A stretch of 62,312 nt of DNA from Epilithonimonas hominis. Lineage in GTDB: Bacteria > Bacteroidota > Bacteroidia > Flavobacteriales > Weeksellaceae. Below the pieces are notes generated by a model. It was given only the letters and a program-made list of their open reading frames with translations. It was not told where the DNA came from and did not search any database. The DNA is taken from positions 1 through 62,312 of the forward strand of contig NZ_RJTU01000021.1 in NCBI RefSeq assembly GCF_003730015.1. Reading direction: 5' to 3'. A program made the position numbers and the translations under genes. This document shows positions 51,903-61,475 of this stretch, in pieces (the first letter of the stretch is position 1; each line of letters starts with the position of its first letter).

Positions 51903-53240
51903 ATGAGTCCAAAATTACCTTTCCAAATCCGGAAAAGGCAAATTTTCAGCCTAGCAATTTTCGGAATTCTCATTATTTTTTCACAGATTGCTTTTTCGAT
52001 TTATAAGAAAAATCAGCATTACGAAAAACCTCAAATCACTTTTATTACACCGAAAGATGAAGAAATTATTCTGACTGAATTTAATCCCAATGATTTGGAT
52101 GAAAGTCAATGGAAGAATCTTGGTTTCAGTGAAAAGCAAGTCAAAACTATTTTGAAATATAAAGATATTGTTGGGGGAAATTTCAAATCAAAAGCTCAAT
52201 TCAAAAAATGTTATGCGGTTTCTGCTGAAAAATATGAATCTTTAGAGAAATACATTCTTCTTCCAGAATCTAATTCTGACTTCAAAAATAGTCAACCTTC
52301 TTATAAACCTTACGAAAAGAAAAAACTGAACATCATAGGGAAATTCAATCCAGATTCTTACACTCAAAAAGATTGGGAAAATCTTGGTTTTTCTGAGAAA
52401 CAATCGGCTGCTATTTTAAAATATAAAAATTATCTGGGTGGAAGTTTCATCAGCAAAGAAAAGCTGAAAGAATGTTTTATGATTAATGATGAACAGTTCT
52501 CGCAACTGTCACCTTATTTGATTTTACCTAGCAAAACGCCAGAAAATCTAGCTCAAAAATTTGAGAAAAAGAAGGAAAAAGAAGTCGTGAAAATCAACTA
52601 TTATTTTGATCCAAACGATTTGAATCAAGGACAATGGCAAGCTTTGGGATTTTCTGAAAAACAAGCCAACGTAATCGTCAATTATCGCGAAAGAAACTTG
52701 CGAGGAAGTTTTAAATCTTTGGAAGACATTCAAAAATGTTTTGTGATTTCATCGGAAAAATTTGAAGAAATGAAACCTTGGATTAGACTTTCTATTGTTG
52801 ATAAACCTAAACAAACTGAAGAAAAAACTGTTATTGCAGAAAAAAGTGATTTTTCAAAAATTAATCTTAATCAAATCACTTTTAAACAATTGCAGGAATT
52901 TGGATTTACCGAAAAAGATTCTGCTGGGATTTTGGCTTTCAGAAAGAAACTTGGTGGTTTCATAAACAAACAGCAACTTTTGGAAACTTACGAAATTGAC
53001 AGAGCTTTGGGCGAAAAATTGGTCTATGTTGCAAAACTTGACAATTCAGATGTTCCAAAATATTCTTTAGCCAATGCCCCAGAAGATTGGCTAAAAAAAC
53101 ATCCTTACTTCCGATATTCCGCAGACAGAATTATCTTTTATAGAACCTCTTATCCTGATGATAAAAAAATCTGGAAATATTTGAAAATGAAACCCGAATA
53201 CGAGGAAAAAATGAGACTTTATATTATTAATGATAAATGA
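51903..53240 (+). CDS. ComEA-like helix-hairpin-helix repeat protein
   Basis: 445 residues. N-terminal membrane helix (about 13-32, IFSLAIFGILIIFSQIAFSIY), then four repeats of about 65 residues: FNPNDLDESQWKNLGFSEKQ, FNPDSYTQKDWENLGFSEKQ, FDPNDLNQGQWQALGFSEKQ and INLNQITFKQLQEFGFTEKD, each ending with a GG.F.S/K...L.ECF segment. The repeat G-F-S-E-K-Q and GGxF elements are HhH-like, as in ComEA DNA-binding proteins. A fifth degenerate unit (LKKHPYFRYSADRIIFYR) closes it. Anchored to the membrane, it probably binds DNA outside the cytoplasm; that is inference. Confidence 0.8.
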   Translation: MSPKLPFQIRKRQIFSLAIFGILIIFSQIAFSIYKKNQHYEKPQITFITPKDEEIILTEFNPNDLDESQWKNLGFSEKQVKTILKYKDIVGGNFKSKAQFKKCYAVSAEKYESLEKYILLPESNSDFKNSQPSYKPYEKKKLNIIGKFNPDSYTQKDWENLGFSEKQSAAILKYKNYLGGSFISKEKLKECFMINDEQFSQLSPYLILPSKTPENLAQKFEKKKEKEVVKINYYFDPNDLNQGQWQALGFSEKQANVIVNYRERNLRGSFKSLEDIQKCFVISSEKFEEMKPWIRLSIVDKPKQTEEKTVIAEKSDFSKINLNQITFKQLQEFGFTEKDSAGILAFRKKLGGFINKQQLLETYEIDRALGEKLVYVAKLDNSDVPKYSLANAPEDWLKKHPYFRYSADRIIFYRTSYPDDKKIWKYLKMKPEYEEKMRLYIINDK

Positions 53241-53286
53241 TAATTGATGGTTGATAGTTGATGATTGATGGTTTATAATTAAAAAA

Positions 53287-54009
53287 TCACTCAAACGTTT
53301 TGCTGGAGTCTTCTAATAAACCATTCAATTCATTCATTTCCTGGGGAGTCAAATCACGCCATTTTCCTACGGGAAGATCCAACTTGATATTCATGATTCT
53401 GATTCTTTTTAGCTTTTTCACTTCATAACCAAGATATTCGCACATTCGACGGATTTGACGATTCAATCCTTGCGTCAGGACGATTCGGAAATTCATTGTG
53501 TCGATTTTCTCGACTTCACATTTCTTAGTAACTGTGTCAAGAATTGGAACACCATTTCTCATTTTCTCAAGAAACTTTTCGGTGATTGGCTTATTAACTC
53601 TTACATAATATTCTTTCTCGTGATTGTTTCTGGCTCTTAGAATTTTGTTGACGATATCGCCATCGGATGTGAGCAAAATCAAACCTTCACTTGGTTTATC
53701 TAATCTTCCGATTGGGAAAATACGTTTGGGATGGTTGATGTAATCAACAATATTATTCTTTTCACGCTTCGTATCAGTTGTACAAACGATTCCAACCGGT
53801 TTATTGAAGGCGATATAAACGAACTCCTCTTCAACTTTTTTGATGGTTTTCCCATCTACGAAAATCTCATCTTCGTCAGAAACTTTGGTTCCCAATTCCG
53901 GAACTCTACCATTGATGGTAATTCTGCCTTCTTCCAAAAGTCTGTCTGCTTCTCTTCTGGAGCAAAAACCTACTTCTGACAAATATTTGTTGATTCTTAT
54001 TTTTTCCAT
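53287..54009 (-). CDS. RsuA/RluF-family rRNA pseudouridine synthase
   Basis: 240 residues. N-terminal S4 domain ([29 protein letters not shown]), then the catalytic [18 protein letters not shown], the Asp in RLD, and [23 protein letters not shown]. Of the two types the length and lysine-rich sequence suit RluF (23S U2604) rather than RsuA, but this needs alignment. Its start overlaps the preceding gene stop by one base. Confidence 0.88.
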   Translation of the reverse strand: MEKIRINKYLSEVGFCSRREADRLLEEGRITINGRVPELGTKVSDEDEIFVDGKTIKKVEEEFVYIAFNKPVGIVCTTDTKREKNNIVDYINHPKRIFPIGRLDKPSEGLILLTSDGDIVNKILRARNNHEKEYYVRVNKPITEKFLEKMRNGVPILDTVTKKCEVEKIDTMNFRIVLTQGLNRQIRRMCEYLGYEVKKLKRIRIMNIKLDLPVGKWRDLTPQEMNELNGLLEDSSKTFE

Positions 54010-54599
54010 TAATCTTTACCGTAAACTGTGTAATTCTTTTTACTGAAAACTGTTATGCTTCCAGAAAGTCCAATAAACCAAGCATTGGAAACATTAGAAT
54101 TGTATCTGTAGAGAAACAAACCGATTTCCTGATTCAGTCTTTTTGAAAAGAAATCCTGATAGCCAATTTTCCCTCCAAAATAATGCGTGTCATTAACATT
54201 GGATTGGTTGAACTGTTTTCCATATTCGAACTCGAATGTGGTTGCTGCCGTATCACCTTTGATGATAAATTTAGGCTGAACAATCCAATTGAGCAAATGC
54301 AAATTATTTGAAATATAATTATACTTAATTCCTGTTCCCAAAGCGAAAAAAGACAACAACTGATAACCTCCTACAACACCAACGCCATAAGTAAAATCAT
54401 TAGGCAGATAAGGTGAAATATACTGTTGATAATAGGCATCATCTTTGTGCTGACTATCTTTTATTGAGTTTCCTAAATTGTAACCAGCTTGAATATTGGG
54501 ACTGATGTAAAAACCCATCGTTTTACTTTTGCTATCTTCAGATTGTCCAAAAGCTAAAAAGGGAAACAGTACAACAAGAAAAAATAAATTTCTTTTCAT
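54009..54599 (-). CDS. Outer-membrane beta-barrel protein of unknown function
   Basis: 196 residues. Signal peptide [19 protein letters not shown], then alternating beta strands ([47 protein letters not shown]) with aromatic ends, typical of small barrels of the OmpW/PorT-like size. Lies in the truB operon (six bases after truB stop) with no obvious functional link. Confidence 0.75.
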   Translation of the reverse strand: MKRNLFFLVVLFPFLAFGQSEDSKSKTMGFYISPNIQAGYNLGNSIKDSQHKDDAYYQQYISPYLPNDFTYGVGVVGGYQLLSFFALGTGIKYNYISNNLHLLNWIVQPKFIIKGDTAATTFEFEYGKQFNQSNVNDTHYFGGKIGYQDFFSKRLNQEIGLFLYRYNSNVSNAWFIGLSGSITVFSKKNYTVYGKD

Positions 54600-54605
54600 T
54601 AAATA

Positions 54606-55307
54606 TTATTGCTGTGAAATTTTAAAATCATCGCTAATAAAATCTGAACTAGCTTCAGTAACAGTATAATCCCCAATTTTTGTTCTTCTAAGCTGAGTTA
54701 GATAAGCTCCAACTCCTAATTCTTGTCCAATGTCGTGAGCCAAACTTCTGATATAAGTTCCTTTGGAGCATCCCACAGTGAATGAAACAAAAGGCAAATC
54801 AATTTTAATATCATCAATGTAATGAATCGTCGTTTTTCTAGATTTCATTTCCACTTCCTCTCCTTTTCTTGCAAGATCATAAGCGCGTTTCCCATCAATT
54901 TTAAGCGCAGAAAAAACAGGAGGTTTTTGATCAATTTCTCCAAGGAATTTCTCTAATGCTTGATGAATCTGCACTTCTGTAATATGAGAATAATCTTGAT
55001 GTAAAATCTCTGGTTTCTCCGTATCATAAGATTCGGTTTGAACGCCGATTTTGATTTCTGTCCAATATTCTTTTGGCGCATCCTGAATCTCTGGAATCTT
55101 CTTTGTAAATTTTCCTGTACAAACAATCAAAAGTCCAGTGGCTCTTGGATCCAAAGTTCCGGCGTGACCAATTTTGAATTTCTTTGGTAATTCTTTGAAC
55201 TCTCTTTTGAGTTTGTATTTCAATTTATTAACAGCCTGAAAACTGGTCCAATCCAAAGGTTTGTCCAATAGAAATAGGTGTCCGGATTGTAATTCTTCTG
55301 CCGTCAT
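54606..55307 (-). CDS. truB: tRNA pseudouridine(55) synthase TruB
   Basis: 233 residues. KPLDWTSFQAVNKLKYKLK, the catalytic segment IGHAGTLDPRATGLLIVCTGKFTK (Asp of GTLD), and TVGCSKGTYIRSLAHDIG. Isomerises U55 in the T loop of tRNAs. It starts one base after the uppP stop, so co-transcribed in the ftsX-uppP-truB operon. Confidence 0.95.
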   Translation of the reverse strand: MTAEELQSGHLFLLDKPLDWTSFQAVNKLKYKLKREFKELPKKFKIGHAGTLDPRATGLLIVCTGKFTKKIPEIQDAPKEYWTEIKIGVQTESYDTEKPEILHQDYSHITEVQIHQALEKFLGEIDQKPPVFSALKIDGKRAYDLARKGEEVEMKSRKTTIHYIDDIKIDLPFVSFTVGCSKGTYIRSLAHDIGQELGVGAYLTQLRRTKIGDYTVTEASSDFISDDFKISQQ

Positions 55308-56126
55308 TTACTTGAAGAAATAAAAATAAACCAACAAAGCGATACCAACAAAAATACGATACCAACCCCAAGGTCGGAAACCATATTTATTCAACAAAGC
55401 AATGAAAGATTTGATTGCAATCCAAGCAACGACAAACGCAACTACATTTCCGATAACAAATATCAAAATATGATCTTGTGAAGCCAAAATCATCTCATAA
55501 CCTTTTTGTGGATTACCGGTTTCTTTTCCCCAAGTTTTTACAAAAACAGAATAAAGTGTTACGGCTAACATCGTGGGAACAGCCAAGAAAAATGAAAATT
55601 CAGCAGCAGCTTTTCTTGATAATCCTTGAGACATCCCTCCAATAATAGAAGCAGCACTTCTACTCGTCCCAGGCATCATTGCCAAACATTGCCAAAAGCC
55701 AATAGTTACTGCTTTTTTGATTGTAATTTCTTTCTCATCGTGAACAATTGGATTCTTGAACCAATTATCTGCAAACAATAAAACAACTCCTCCTAAAACC
55801 AAAACAGACGAAATAGCGATTTGATTCCCTAAAACAGATTCAATAACATCATCTAAGAAAAAACCAATTCCCAAAGCTGGCAAAACAGCAAAAGCCAATT
55901 TGTAATAGAACTGCAGATTACTAAAATCAAAGAATTTTTTACCATAAGCCACAACCACAGAAAGTATTGCCCCGAACTGAATAGAAACCTGAAACATCTT
56001 GAGAAATTCAGTTTCTTCTAATCCCATCAAGCTTGCTGCAAATCCCATATGAGCAGTTGAAGAAATGGGCAAATATTCGGTAAGCCCTTCTATGATTGCA
56101 ATAATAATTGCTTTGATCAAATCCAT
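55308..56126 (-). CDS. uppP: Undecaprenyl-diphosphatase UppP (BacA)
   Basis: 272 residues, about eight membrane helices. EGLTEYLPISSTAHMG and the second signature MMPGTSRSAASIIGGMSQGLSRKAAAEFSF. Dephosphorylates undecaprenyl diphosphate to recycle the cell-wall lipid carrier; gives bacitracin tolerance in some hosts. Follows DUF3098 in the operon. Confidence 0.95.
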   Translation of the reverse strand: MDLIKAIIIAIIEGLTEYLPISSTAHMGFAASLMGLEETEFLKMFQVSIQFGAILSVVVAYGKKFFDFSNLQFYYKLAFAVLPALGIGFFLDDVIESVLGNQIAISSVLVLGGVVLLFADNWFKNPIVHDEKEITIKKAVTIGFWQCLAMMPGTSRSAASIIGGMSQGLSRKAAAEFSFFLAVPTMLAVTLYSVFVKTWGKETGNPQKGYEMILASQDHILIFVIGNVVAFVVAWIAIKSFIALLNKYGFRPWGWYRIFVGIALLVYFYFFK

Positions 56127-56203
56127 AGTGTGTTTGTTTTATTAAAAAAAACTTTGCCTCAGTTTCACCAAGACAAAGTTATTATTGTATTTTTTATTAA
56201 AAT

Positions 56204-56512
56204 TTAATCTTTGTTTCTTTTCAGAATTGCAAAAACCTGAACCACAAATCCAGCAATAACCAACATCGGTGCTAATCTGATTCTTCTGAAAGAAAAAATT
56301 CCTTCGTTCCAATAATTCGGGTCAAATTTTCCTTCGGGAGTTGTATTGGCATCTCCGCCTAACATCAAAGCAAAACCCAATAAAATCATTCCAAGGCCAA
56401 TAAGCATTAGTTTGAAATTTTTACTTCCAAAATAGAATGTCTTTTTTTCTGTGTTATCGGACGGTGCGCCAAAATCATCAGCCGAATATTTATTGTGTGT
56501 TTTTTTTGCCAT
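56204..56512 (-). CDS. DUF3098 domain membrane protein
   Basis: 102 residues. Two membrane helices (FKLMLIGLGMILLGFALML and RLAPMLVIAGFVVQVFAIL) with GGDANTTPEGKFDPNYWNEGIFSFRRI between them, a Bacteroidota-specific family of unknown role. Two bases after ftsX stop and upstream of uppP, a conserved order; a link with envelope growth is possible. Confidence 0.85.
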   Translation of the reverse strand: MAKKTHNKYSADDFGAPSDNTEKKTFYFGSKNFKLMLIGLGMILLGFALMLGGDANTTPEGKFDPNYWNEGIFSFRRIRLAPMLVIAGFVVQVFAILKRNKD

Positions 56513-56514
56513 TT

Positions 56515-57417
56515 TTATGAGTAATAAAGATCATCTACGTTACTTCGTAAGAATCTCCAGGTTGCAAAGATAGTACTTGCAATGGTAATAAAAATACCTA
56601 CAAAAAGAATTATGATTACCAGTAAAACATACTGATTTGTATCCTGTACGAAAGGTGTTCCTATCTGACTTGTGAAATAATACCACGTTCCGCCTAACGC
56701 TAGTAAAGCGATTAAGGCTCCAATCAGTCCCAAAACCAGAGCTTCCTTGATAAAAGGCATAAGAATAAATCTTCTCTTTGCCCCTACAAGCTGCATAGTT
56801 TTGATAATGAATCGTTTTGAAAATATTTTTAGTCTAATCGAATTATTTATAAGGACAATGGCGACAACAAGGAATAAAACTGAAAAGGCAAAAATCCAAG
56901 TCAGTATTCTGTTCAAATTATTGTAAACATCTATGGTAAGTTTATTATCATTTACCACATCTTTTACACCATCAATAGCTTTCAGCTGATTTACAACACC
57001 GTCAATTTTTTGCGGATCTACGAACTCCGGTTTTAGGGTTACCTCCACAGATGCAGGGAAAATATCTTCCTCAAACAATGCATCTGAGTCTATTCCCAAT
57101 TGTTTTTTAGCCAGAACAGAAGCTTTTTCTTTGGAAATGTATTCTGCTTGCTTGACATAATTTTGTTGCTTGATTTTTGCAAAAGTTTCCTCTTGGAATT
57201 TTAATGTTTTTGCAGAATCTCGTGGATCCAGATACTCATCAAAGTAAGCTTCTACTACCAGCTGCTCCTTGATGTAATCAGAATATTTCTGAGCATTGAT
57301 CAGTATCAATCCGAATAATCCTACTAGAAACAAAACCAGCGAGATACTGATAACTACGGTAATATTACTTGATCTTAATCTGCTTTTGTTAAAGTCATCA
57401 ACTGTCTTTGGCATCAA
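56515..57417 (-). CDS. ftsX: FtsX-like cell-division permease
   Basis: 300 residues. One N-terminal membrane helix (about 20-42), periplasmic extracellular loop (about 45-165: AYFDEYLDPRDSAKTLKFQE to KAIDGVKDVV), then three C-terminal helices (LTWIFAFSVLFLVVAIVLI, EALVLGLIGALIALLALGG, QYVLLVIIILFVGIFITIAS). Works with FtsE to activate peptidoglycan hydrolases at division. ftsE is not in the window. First gene of the operon. Confidence 0.92.
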   Translation of the reverse strand: MMPKTVDDFNKSRLRSSNITVVISISLVLFLVGLFGLILINAQKYSDYIKEQLVVEAYFDEYLDPRDSAKTLKFQEETFAKIKQQNYVKQAEYISKEKASVLAKKQLGIDSDALFEEDIFPASVEVTLKPEFVDPQKIDGVVNQLKAIDGVKDVVNDNKLTIDVYNNLNRILTWIFAFSVLFLVVAIVLINNSIRLKIFSKRFIIKTMQLVGAKRRFILMPFIKEALVLGLIGALIALLALGGTWYYFTSQIGTPFVQDTNQYVLLVIIILFVGIFITIASTIFATWRFLRSNVDDLYYS

Positions 57418-57575
57418 AAAAAATTTTTGCTAAAATAGAGATTTTCGCTCAAAAAGCCTTATTGTTCACTGTTAATAAAATCATAAAAACAATTATAAAC
57501 TGTGTTTTCACACTGATTTAAAAATTTTCAAATCGGCATTTTTATTGTTAAGGGAATTTTACCAAATCTAATTAT

Positions 57576-58562
57576 ATGAAACTTTTGAGACAATCTTCAG
57601 GTAAAAATTTTTTCTATACAACAAAAGATCAATTAAAAATAAATGACAAAGATAAAATTGATTATATCAAATCTCTTGTCATACCACCTGCCTGGACAGA
57701 TGTGGAAATCACAACCAATAAAAGAGCGAAAATTCTAGCTGTAGGCAGAGACCAAAAAGGAAGAAAGCAATACATCTACAATCCAAAATTCCGAGCGAAG
57801 AAAGATGCGGACAAGTTTGATAGGATTTTACATTTTGCCGAGAATCTGGAACATATGCGACGCGTTACAGGACAGCATCTCCGAAAGAAAAAAATGTCCC
57901 GTGAAAAAGTTCTGGCGGCAATGGTCAGACTTTTAGATTCCGCTTACTTTAGGCCAGGAAGCCCCAAATATACGCAACAAAATCAGAGCTATGGCTTAAC
58001 GACAATCCGCAAAAAACACCTTAACATCGAAGGTGATGAAATGGTATTTTCTTACAAAGGAAAATCGGGAAAATTTCAAGAAAAGCATATCATCAATTCC
58101 AAATTATCAAAAGTTATTTCTGAACTAGAAGAATTGCCAGGCTACAGACTCTTTAAATATTACGATGAAAACGGTGAATTAATAACTATTGAAAGCCAAG
58201 ATTTGAACCAATATATCAAAGAAATAATGGGCGAAGAATTTTCCGCAAAAGACTTCAGAACGTGGGCTGGAACAATGATTGCCGCAGGAATTCTGGACGA
58301 ACTCGGTATTTGTGAAAAACAACAACAGAAGGAAATGAAAAAACGGATTCGGAATGCGATTGTAGCTGTATCGGAAAAACTCGGTAATACACCTTCTGTG
58401 GCTAGAGATTCCTATATAGATCCGAGAATTTTTGAGCATTATAAAAACGGACAGACCATCAACTATTTCCAGAAAGAAATTAAAAAACTCCTAAGAAAAA
58501 ATGAAAATCTGTCTGAAACTGAAGTAGGTGTTTTATATATGCTGAAATCTAAACTTAAATAA
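57576..58562 (+). CDS. Poxvirus-type DNA topoisomerase IB
   Basis: 328 residues. Catalytic residues: RRVTGQHLRKK, RKKHL, AKDFRTWAGT, and the nucleophile in SVARDSYIDPRIFE (Tyr280). N-terminal domain matches the small bacterial type IB enzymes (WTDVEITTNKRAKILAVGRDQKGRKQYIY). Relaxes supercoils of both signs without ATP. Divergent from ftsX and convergent with nnr (the two stops are one base apart). Confidence 0.93.
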   Translation: MKLLRQSSGKNFFYTTKDQLKINDKDKIDYIKSLVIPPAWTDVEITTNKRAKILAVGRDQKGRKQYIYNPKFRAKKDADKFDRILHFAENLEHMRRVTGQHLRKKKMSREKVLAAMVRLLDSAYFRPGSPKYTQQNQSYGLTTIRKKHLNIEGDEMVFSYKGKSGKFQEKHIINSKLSKVISELEELPGYRLFKYYDENGELITIESQDLNQYIKEIMGEEFSAKDFRTWAGTMIAAGILDELGICEKQQQKEMKKRIRNAIVAVSEKLGNTPSVARDSYIDPRIFEHYKNGQTINYFQKEIKKLLRKNENLSETEVGVLYMLKSKLK

Positions 58563-58563
58563 A

Positions 58564-60054
58564 TTAAGTATTCAGATATTGGTAAACACTTCCAATTTTA
58601 TTAATTAGATCTGTGGGAAGCATTGCTTCTTTTGAATATGCTGCTGCCGCAAAGTCGCCTGCTTTTCCGTGAAGCCAAACGCCGAAGATACATGCTTTTT
58701 CAATGTCATATTTTTGAGAAATTAATGATGTTAAAATCCCTGTCAGAACATCTCCGCTTCCACCTTTTGCCATTCCGGAATTGCCTGTGATATTATAATA
58801 AACTTTCTTCTGTGGAGTAACTATTGCAGTATGATGATCCTTCAGAATGATAAAAATCTGCAATTCTTGCGCTTTTTGTTTTGCTAATTCTATTCTTTCA
58901 AAAGAGTTTGCAGTTTTCCCAAACAACCTTTCAAATTCCAAAGGATGTGGTGTGATGACAGCATTTTTAGGTACTAAATTTAACTTATTATTTTCGGCCA
59001 GAATATTGAGCGCATCAGCATCTAAAACAACATCTTGAACATAACTATCCAGAAACTCAAAAAATGCCTTTTGGGTCTGCTTTTCTTTTCCCAAACCCGG
59101 ACCAATTCCATAAATTGCCTTTTCCTGAATTTCGATTTTATCAATATAATTTTCTCCTGAGCCAATAAACATCGCCTCCGGAATTTGAGATTGCAAAATG
59201 ATATTCCCACATTCTGGCGCAATGGTAAAAGTCAAACCACTTCCGGTTTTCAAAGCAGATAAACAAGACATCAGAATGGCGCCCATTTTTCCATAACTTC
59301 CGCCCACTAAAATACTTTTTCCGAAAGTTCCTTTATGGGTGAAATCTTCACGAGGTTTATAAATTTCTTTGATTAATTTTTCATCAATTACAACATAATC
59401 TGTTTCAATTTCATTTATAAAATCTTTATCCAAATCAATATTTAAAACTATAATTTTTCCACAGAATTTTCCAGTTTCGGGATGAAGGAAACTTCTTTTG
59501 TAGAACTGAAAAGTCAAAGTAAAATCTGCTTTGAAAACCGTAGAATTTTCTTCAATTATTTTATCCGCATAAAGTCCTGTTGGAATATCAATAGAAATTT
59601 TTGGAACTTGAATCTGATTTAATTTTTCAATTAAATTTTTAAAATCGTCAGACAATTCTCGGTTCAGTCCATAACCAAACAAAGCATCAACGATAATAGA
59701 TTTTTCATCATTGACATTTAAATACTCAGAAAAATCTTTAACATCAATTCCGCTTATTGCTTTTATTTTTTTGAAATTAATCTCTGCCTCTCGATAAAAT
59801 TTCATATTTTCTTTATTGATATAAACTTCGATATCAAATCCTTTTTCATAAAGTAATCTGGCGATAGCAAAACCGTCGCCGCCATTGTTGCCATTCCCAC
59901 AAAAAATCAAAAATTTATCCGCATTCCTGAAATAATTTATCATCCAATCACAGCATTTTGTGGCCGCTTTTTCCATCAGCGAGATGGAACTAATACCTTT
60001 TTCGATGGTCGCTGTATCGCAGTTTTTGATTTGGTTTGCTGTTAATATTTTCAT
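58564..60054 (-). CDS. nnr: Bifunctional NAD(P)H-hydrate epimerase/dehydratase
   Basis: 496 residues. N-terminal epimerase (about 1-215; FCGNGNNGGDGFAIARLL) and C-terminal ADP-dependent dehydratase (about 225-496; GSYGKMGAILMSCLSALKTGSGL, VITPHPLEFERLFG and GNSGMAKGGSGDVLTGILTSL). Repairs damaged NADHX and NADPHX. Standard fused form. Confidence 0.94.
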   Translation of the reverse strand: MKILTANQIKNCDTATIEKGISSISLMEKAATKCCDWMINYFRNADKFLIFCGNGNNGGDGFAIARLLYEKGFDIEVYINKENMKFYREAEINFKKIKAISGIDVKDFSEYLNVNDEKSIIVDALFGYGLNRELSDDFKNLIEKLNQIQVPKISIDIPTGLYADKIIEENSTVFKADFTLTFQFYKRSFLHPETGKFCGKIIVLNIDLDKDFINEIETDYVVIDEKLIKEIYKPREDFTHKGTFGKSILVGGSYGKMGAILMSCLSALKTGSGLTFTIAPECGNIILQSQIPEAMFIGSGENYIDKIEIQEKAIYGIGPGLGKEKQTQKAFFEFLDSYVQDVVLDADALNILAENNKLNLVPKNAVITPHPLEFERLFGKTANSFERIELAKQKAQELQIFIILKDHHTAIVTPQKKVYYNITGNSGMAKGGSGDVLTGILTSLISQKYDIEKACIFGVWLHGKAGDFAAAAYSKEAMLPTDLINKIGSVYQYLNT

Positions 60055-60147
60055 TTTTCAACATTTGGTAAAGAAATTAATCTCAAAATTAATCAATAAA
60101 ATGGATTATTAAATAGAAATAAATAAACCGTTATCAATAAAAAACTC

Positions 60148-60155
60148 TACTTTTG
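60148..60155 (+). promoter_or_regulatory. mscL minus-7 box
   Basis: TACTTTTG matches TAnnTTTG, 29 bases before the mscL ATG. No clear TTG at the right spacing. Confidence 0.45.
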
Positions 60156-60184
60156 TTATTAACTAACTATTAAAAAATACAACT

Positions 60185-60565
60185 ATGGGATTTGTAAAAG
60201 AGTTTAAGGAATTTGCATTCAAAGGGAATGTAGTAGACTTAGCAGTCGGCGTCATCATTGGTGGCGCATTTGGCGCAATTGTAAAATCATTGGTAGATGA
60301 TGTAATTACACCACTTCTATTGACGCCAGCTTTGAAAGCCGCAGGCGCAGAAAACATCAAAGAATTGGCTTGGAACGGTGTAACTTACGGAAATTTCTTA
60401 TCATCCGTAATCAGCTTTTTGGTAATTGCTTTTGTTTTATTTTGGTTAATAAAAGTTGCTAATAAACTTAATAAGAAACCAGAAGCAGCTCCTGCAGGAC
60501 CATCTTCTACAGATGTTCTTCTTGCCGAGATCCGCGATGAATTGAAGAAAAAACAGTCACTTTAA
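60185..60565 (+). CDS. mscL: Large-conductance mechanosensitive channel
   Basis: 126 residues. GFVKEFKEFAFKGNVVDLAVGVIIGGAFGAIVKSLVDDVITP is the first helix with the pore-gate glycine/valine pattern, the second helix is SVISFLVIAFVLFWLIKVANK, and a short cytoplasmic bundle follows. Emergency valve for hypo-osmotic shock. Single gene with its own terminator. Confidence 0.95.
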   Translation: MGFVKEFKEFAFKGNVVDLAVGVIIGGAFGAIVKSLVDDVITPLLLTPALKAAGAENIKELAWNGVTYGNFLSSVISFLVIAFVLFWLIKVANKLNKKPEAAPAGPSSTDVLLAEIRDELKKKQSL

Positions 60566-60572
60566 AAGACGC

Positions 60573-60602
60573 AAAATGCCACTTTTCAGTGGCATTTTTT
60601 TA
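60573..60602. terminator. Terminator between mscL and the GLPGLI gene
   Basis: AAAATGCCACT pairs with AGTGGCATTTT, loop TTTC, followed by a T run. A run on the left side suits the convergent gene too. Confidence 0.85.
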
Positions 60603-61450
60603 TTTTAGTAAGTCGAGCTCCAGAATGTTATTATTTTTTTTCATTCTTTCCATCACTGCTTTTTCCTGAGATTTCAGATAGTCCGCATTATCCAATCTAT
60701 TTCCGGCATCGTCAGTCACATAAAATTGTCCATCCTGCGCCATCTTTTTCAAATTAGCCCTCGGATCTCTCCGGTAGTTTTTATAAACCGTCTGATATTT
60801 TTTATAATCTAAGCCAATTGGTTTTTCAAATTCGAAAGCGAGAACATCTCTCTCTAAAACATTTTTTTTGATTCCTTTGAGTTCCATTTTATGAAAACCG
60901 GATTGGTCTTCAACCTTAACAATAAGTCCCGGCAAACCATAAAATTTATATGGTCCATCCTGGATCGGGATTTCCGTAGAAAACCAAGCTATCCATTTTC
61001 TGCCTGCAAAATTAGTCTCGGCTTTTTGAACATTCCACTCGCCTATTTTTTCTTTATGCGGGAAGATTTTCCAATCTAATTTAATTTGTTGTTCGCATTG
61101 TAAAGCGTCATATCCAGAGAGACAATATGATTGATTTTAAAATTTGGATAAGATTTCAGAACTTTGTAAGCTACAATACCTTGTTTTCCAGACATAGGAA
61201 TTGGATCATCACTGTGAGTTGACATATTTTTCTTGAACTGCACATTCATAACAGAATCGTTTTGGAAGACATATTCACTGTAATACTTGGAGCCTTTTTT
61301 ACCAATATCCAAAACCATTAACTCTGATATTTTGGTTTCCAAATCCGTTGAATCTGCCTGGAATTGGTAATCGTAATAAAATCTTTGCGTTTGCGAAAAA
61401 ACTTTTAAGCTGAAAAATATCAGAAATATTAAAACATATTTTCTCATCAT
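60600..61450 (-). pseudogene. GLPGLI family gene frameshifted by a 5-base tandem duplication
   Basis: The front half (61450-61076) is MMRKYVLIFLIFFSLKVFSQ (signal peptide) to DMTLYNANNKLN and stop. The back half runs in another frame as LDWKIFPHKEKIGEWNVQKAE, WIAWFSTEIPIQDGPYKFYGLPGLIVKVED, and on to 60600. At the junction the plus strand has AATTT twice in tandem (61078-61082 and 61083-61087); removing one copy joins NNKLDWKIFP seamlessly. The neighbouring paralogue reads DDRKINWKISSEKEKIGEWN there, intact. Probably inactive. Confidence 0.83.
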
Positions 61451-61475
61451 TGTTGTTTTTAGTTCTTAAATATAG

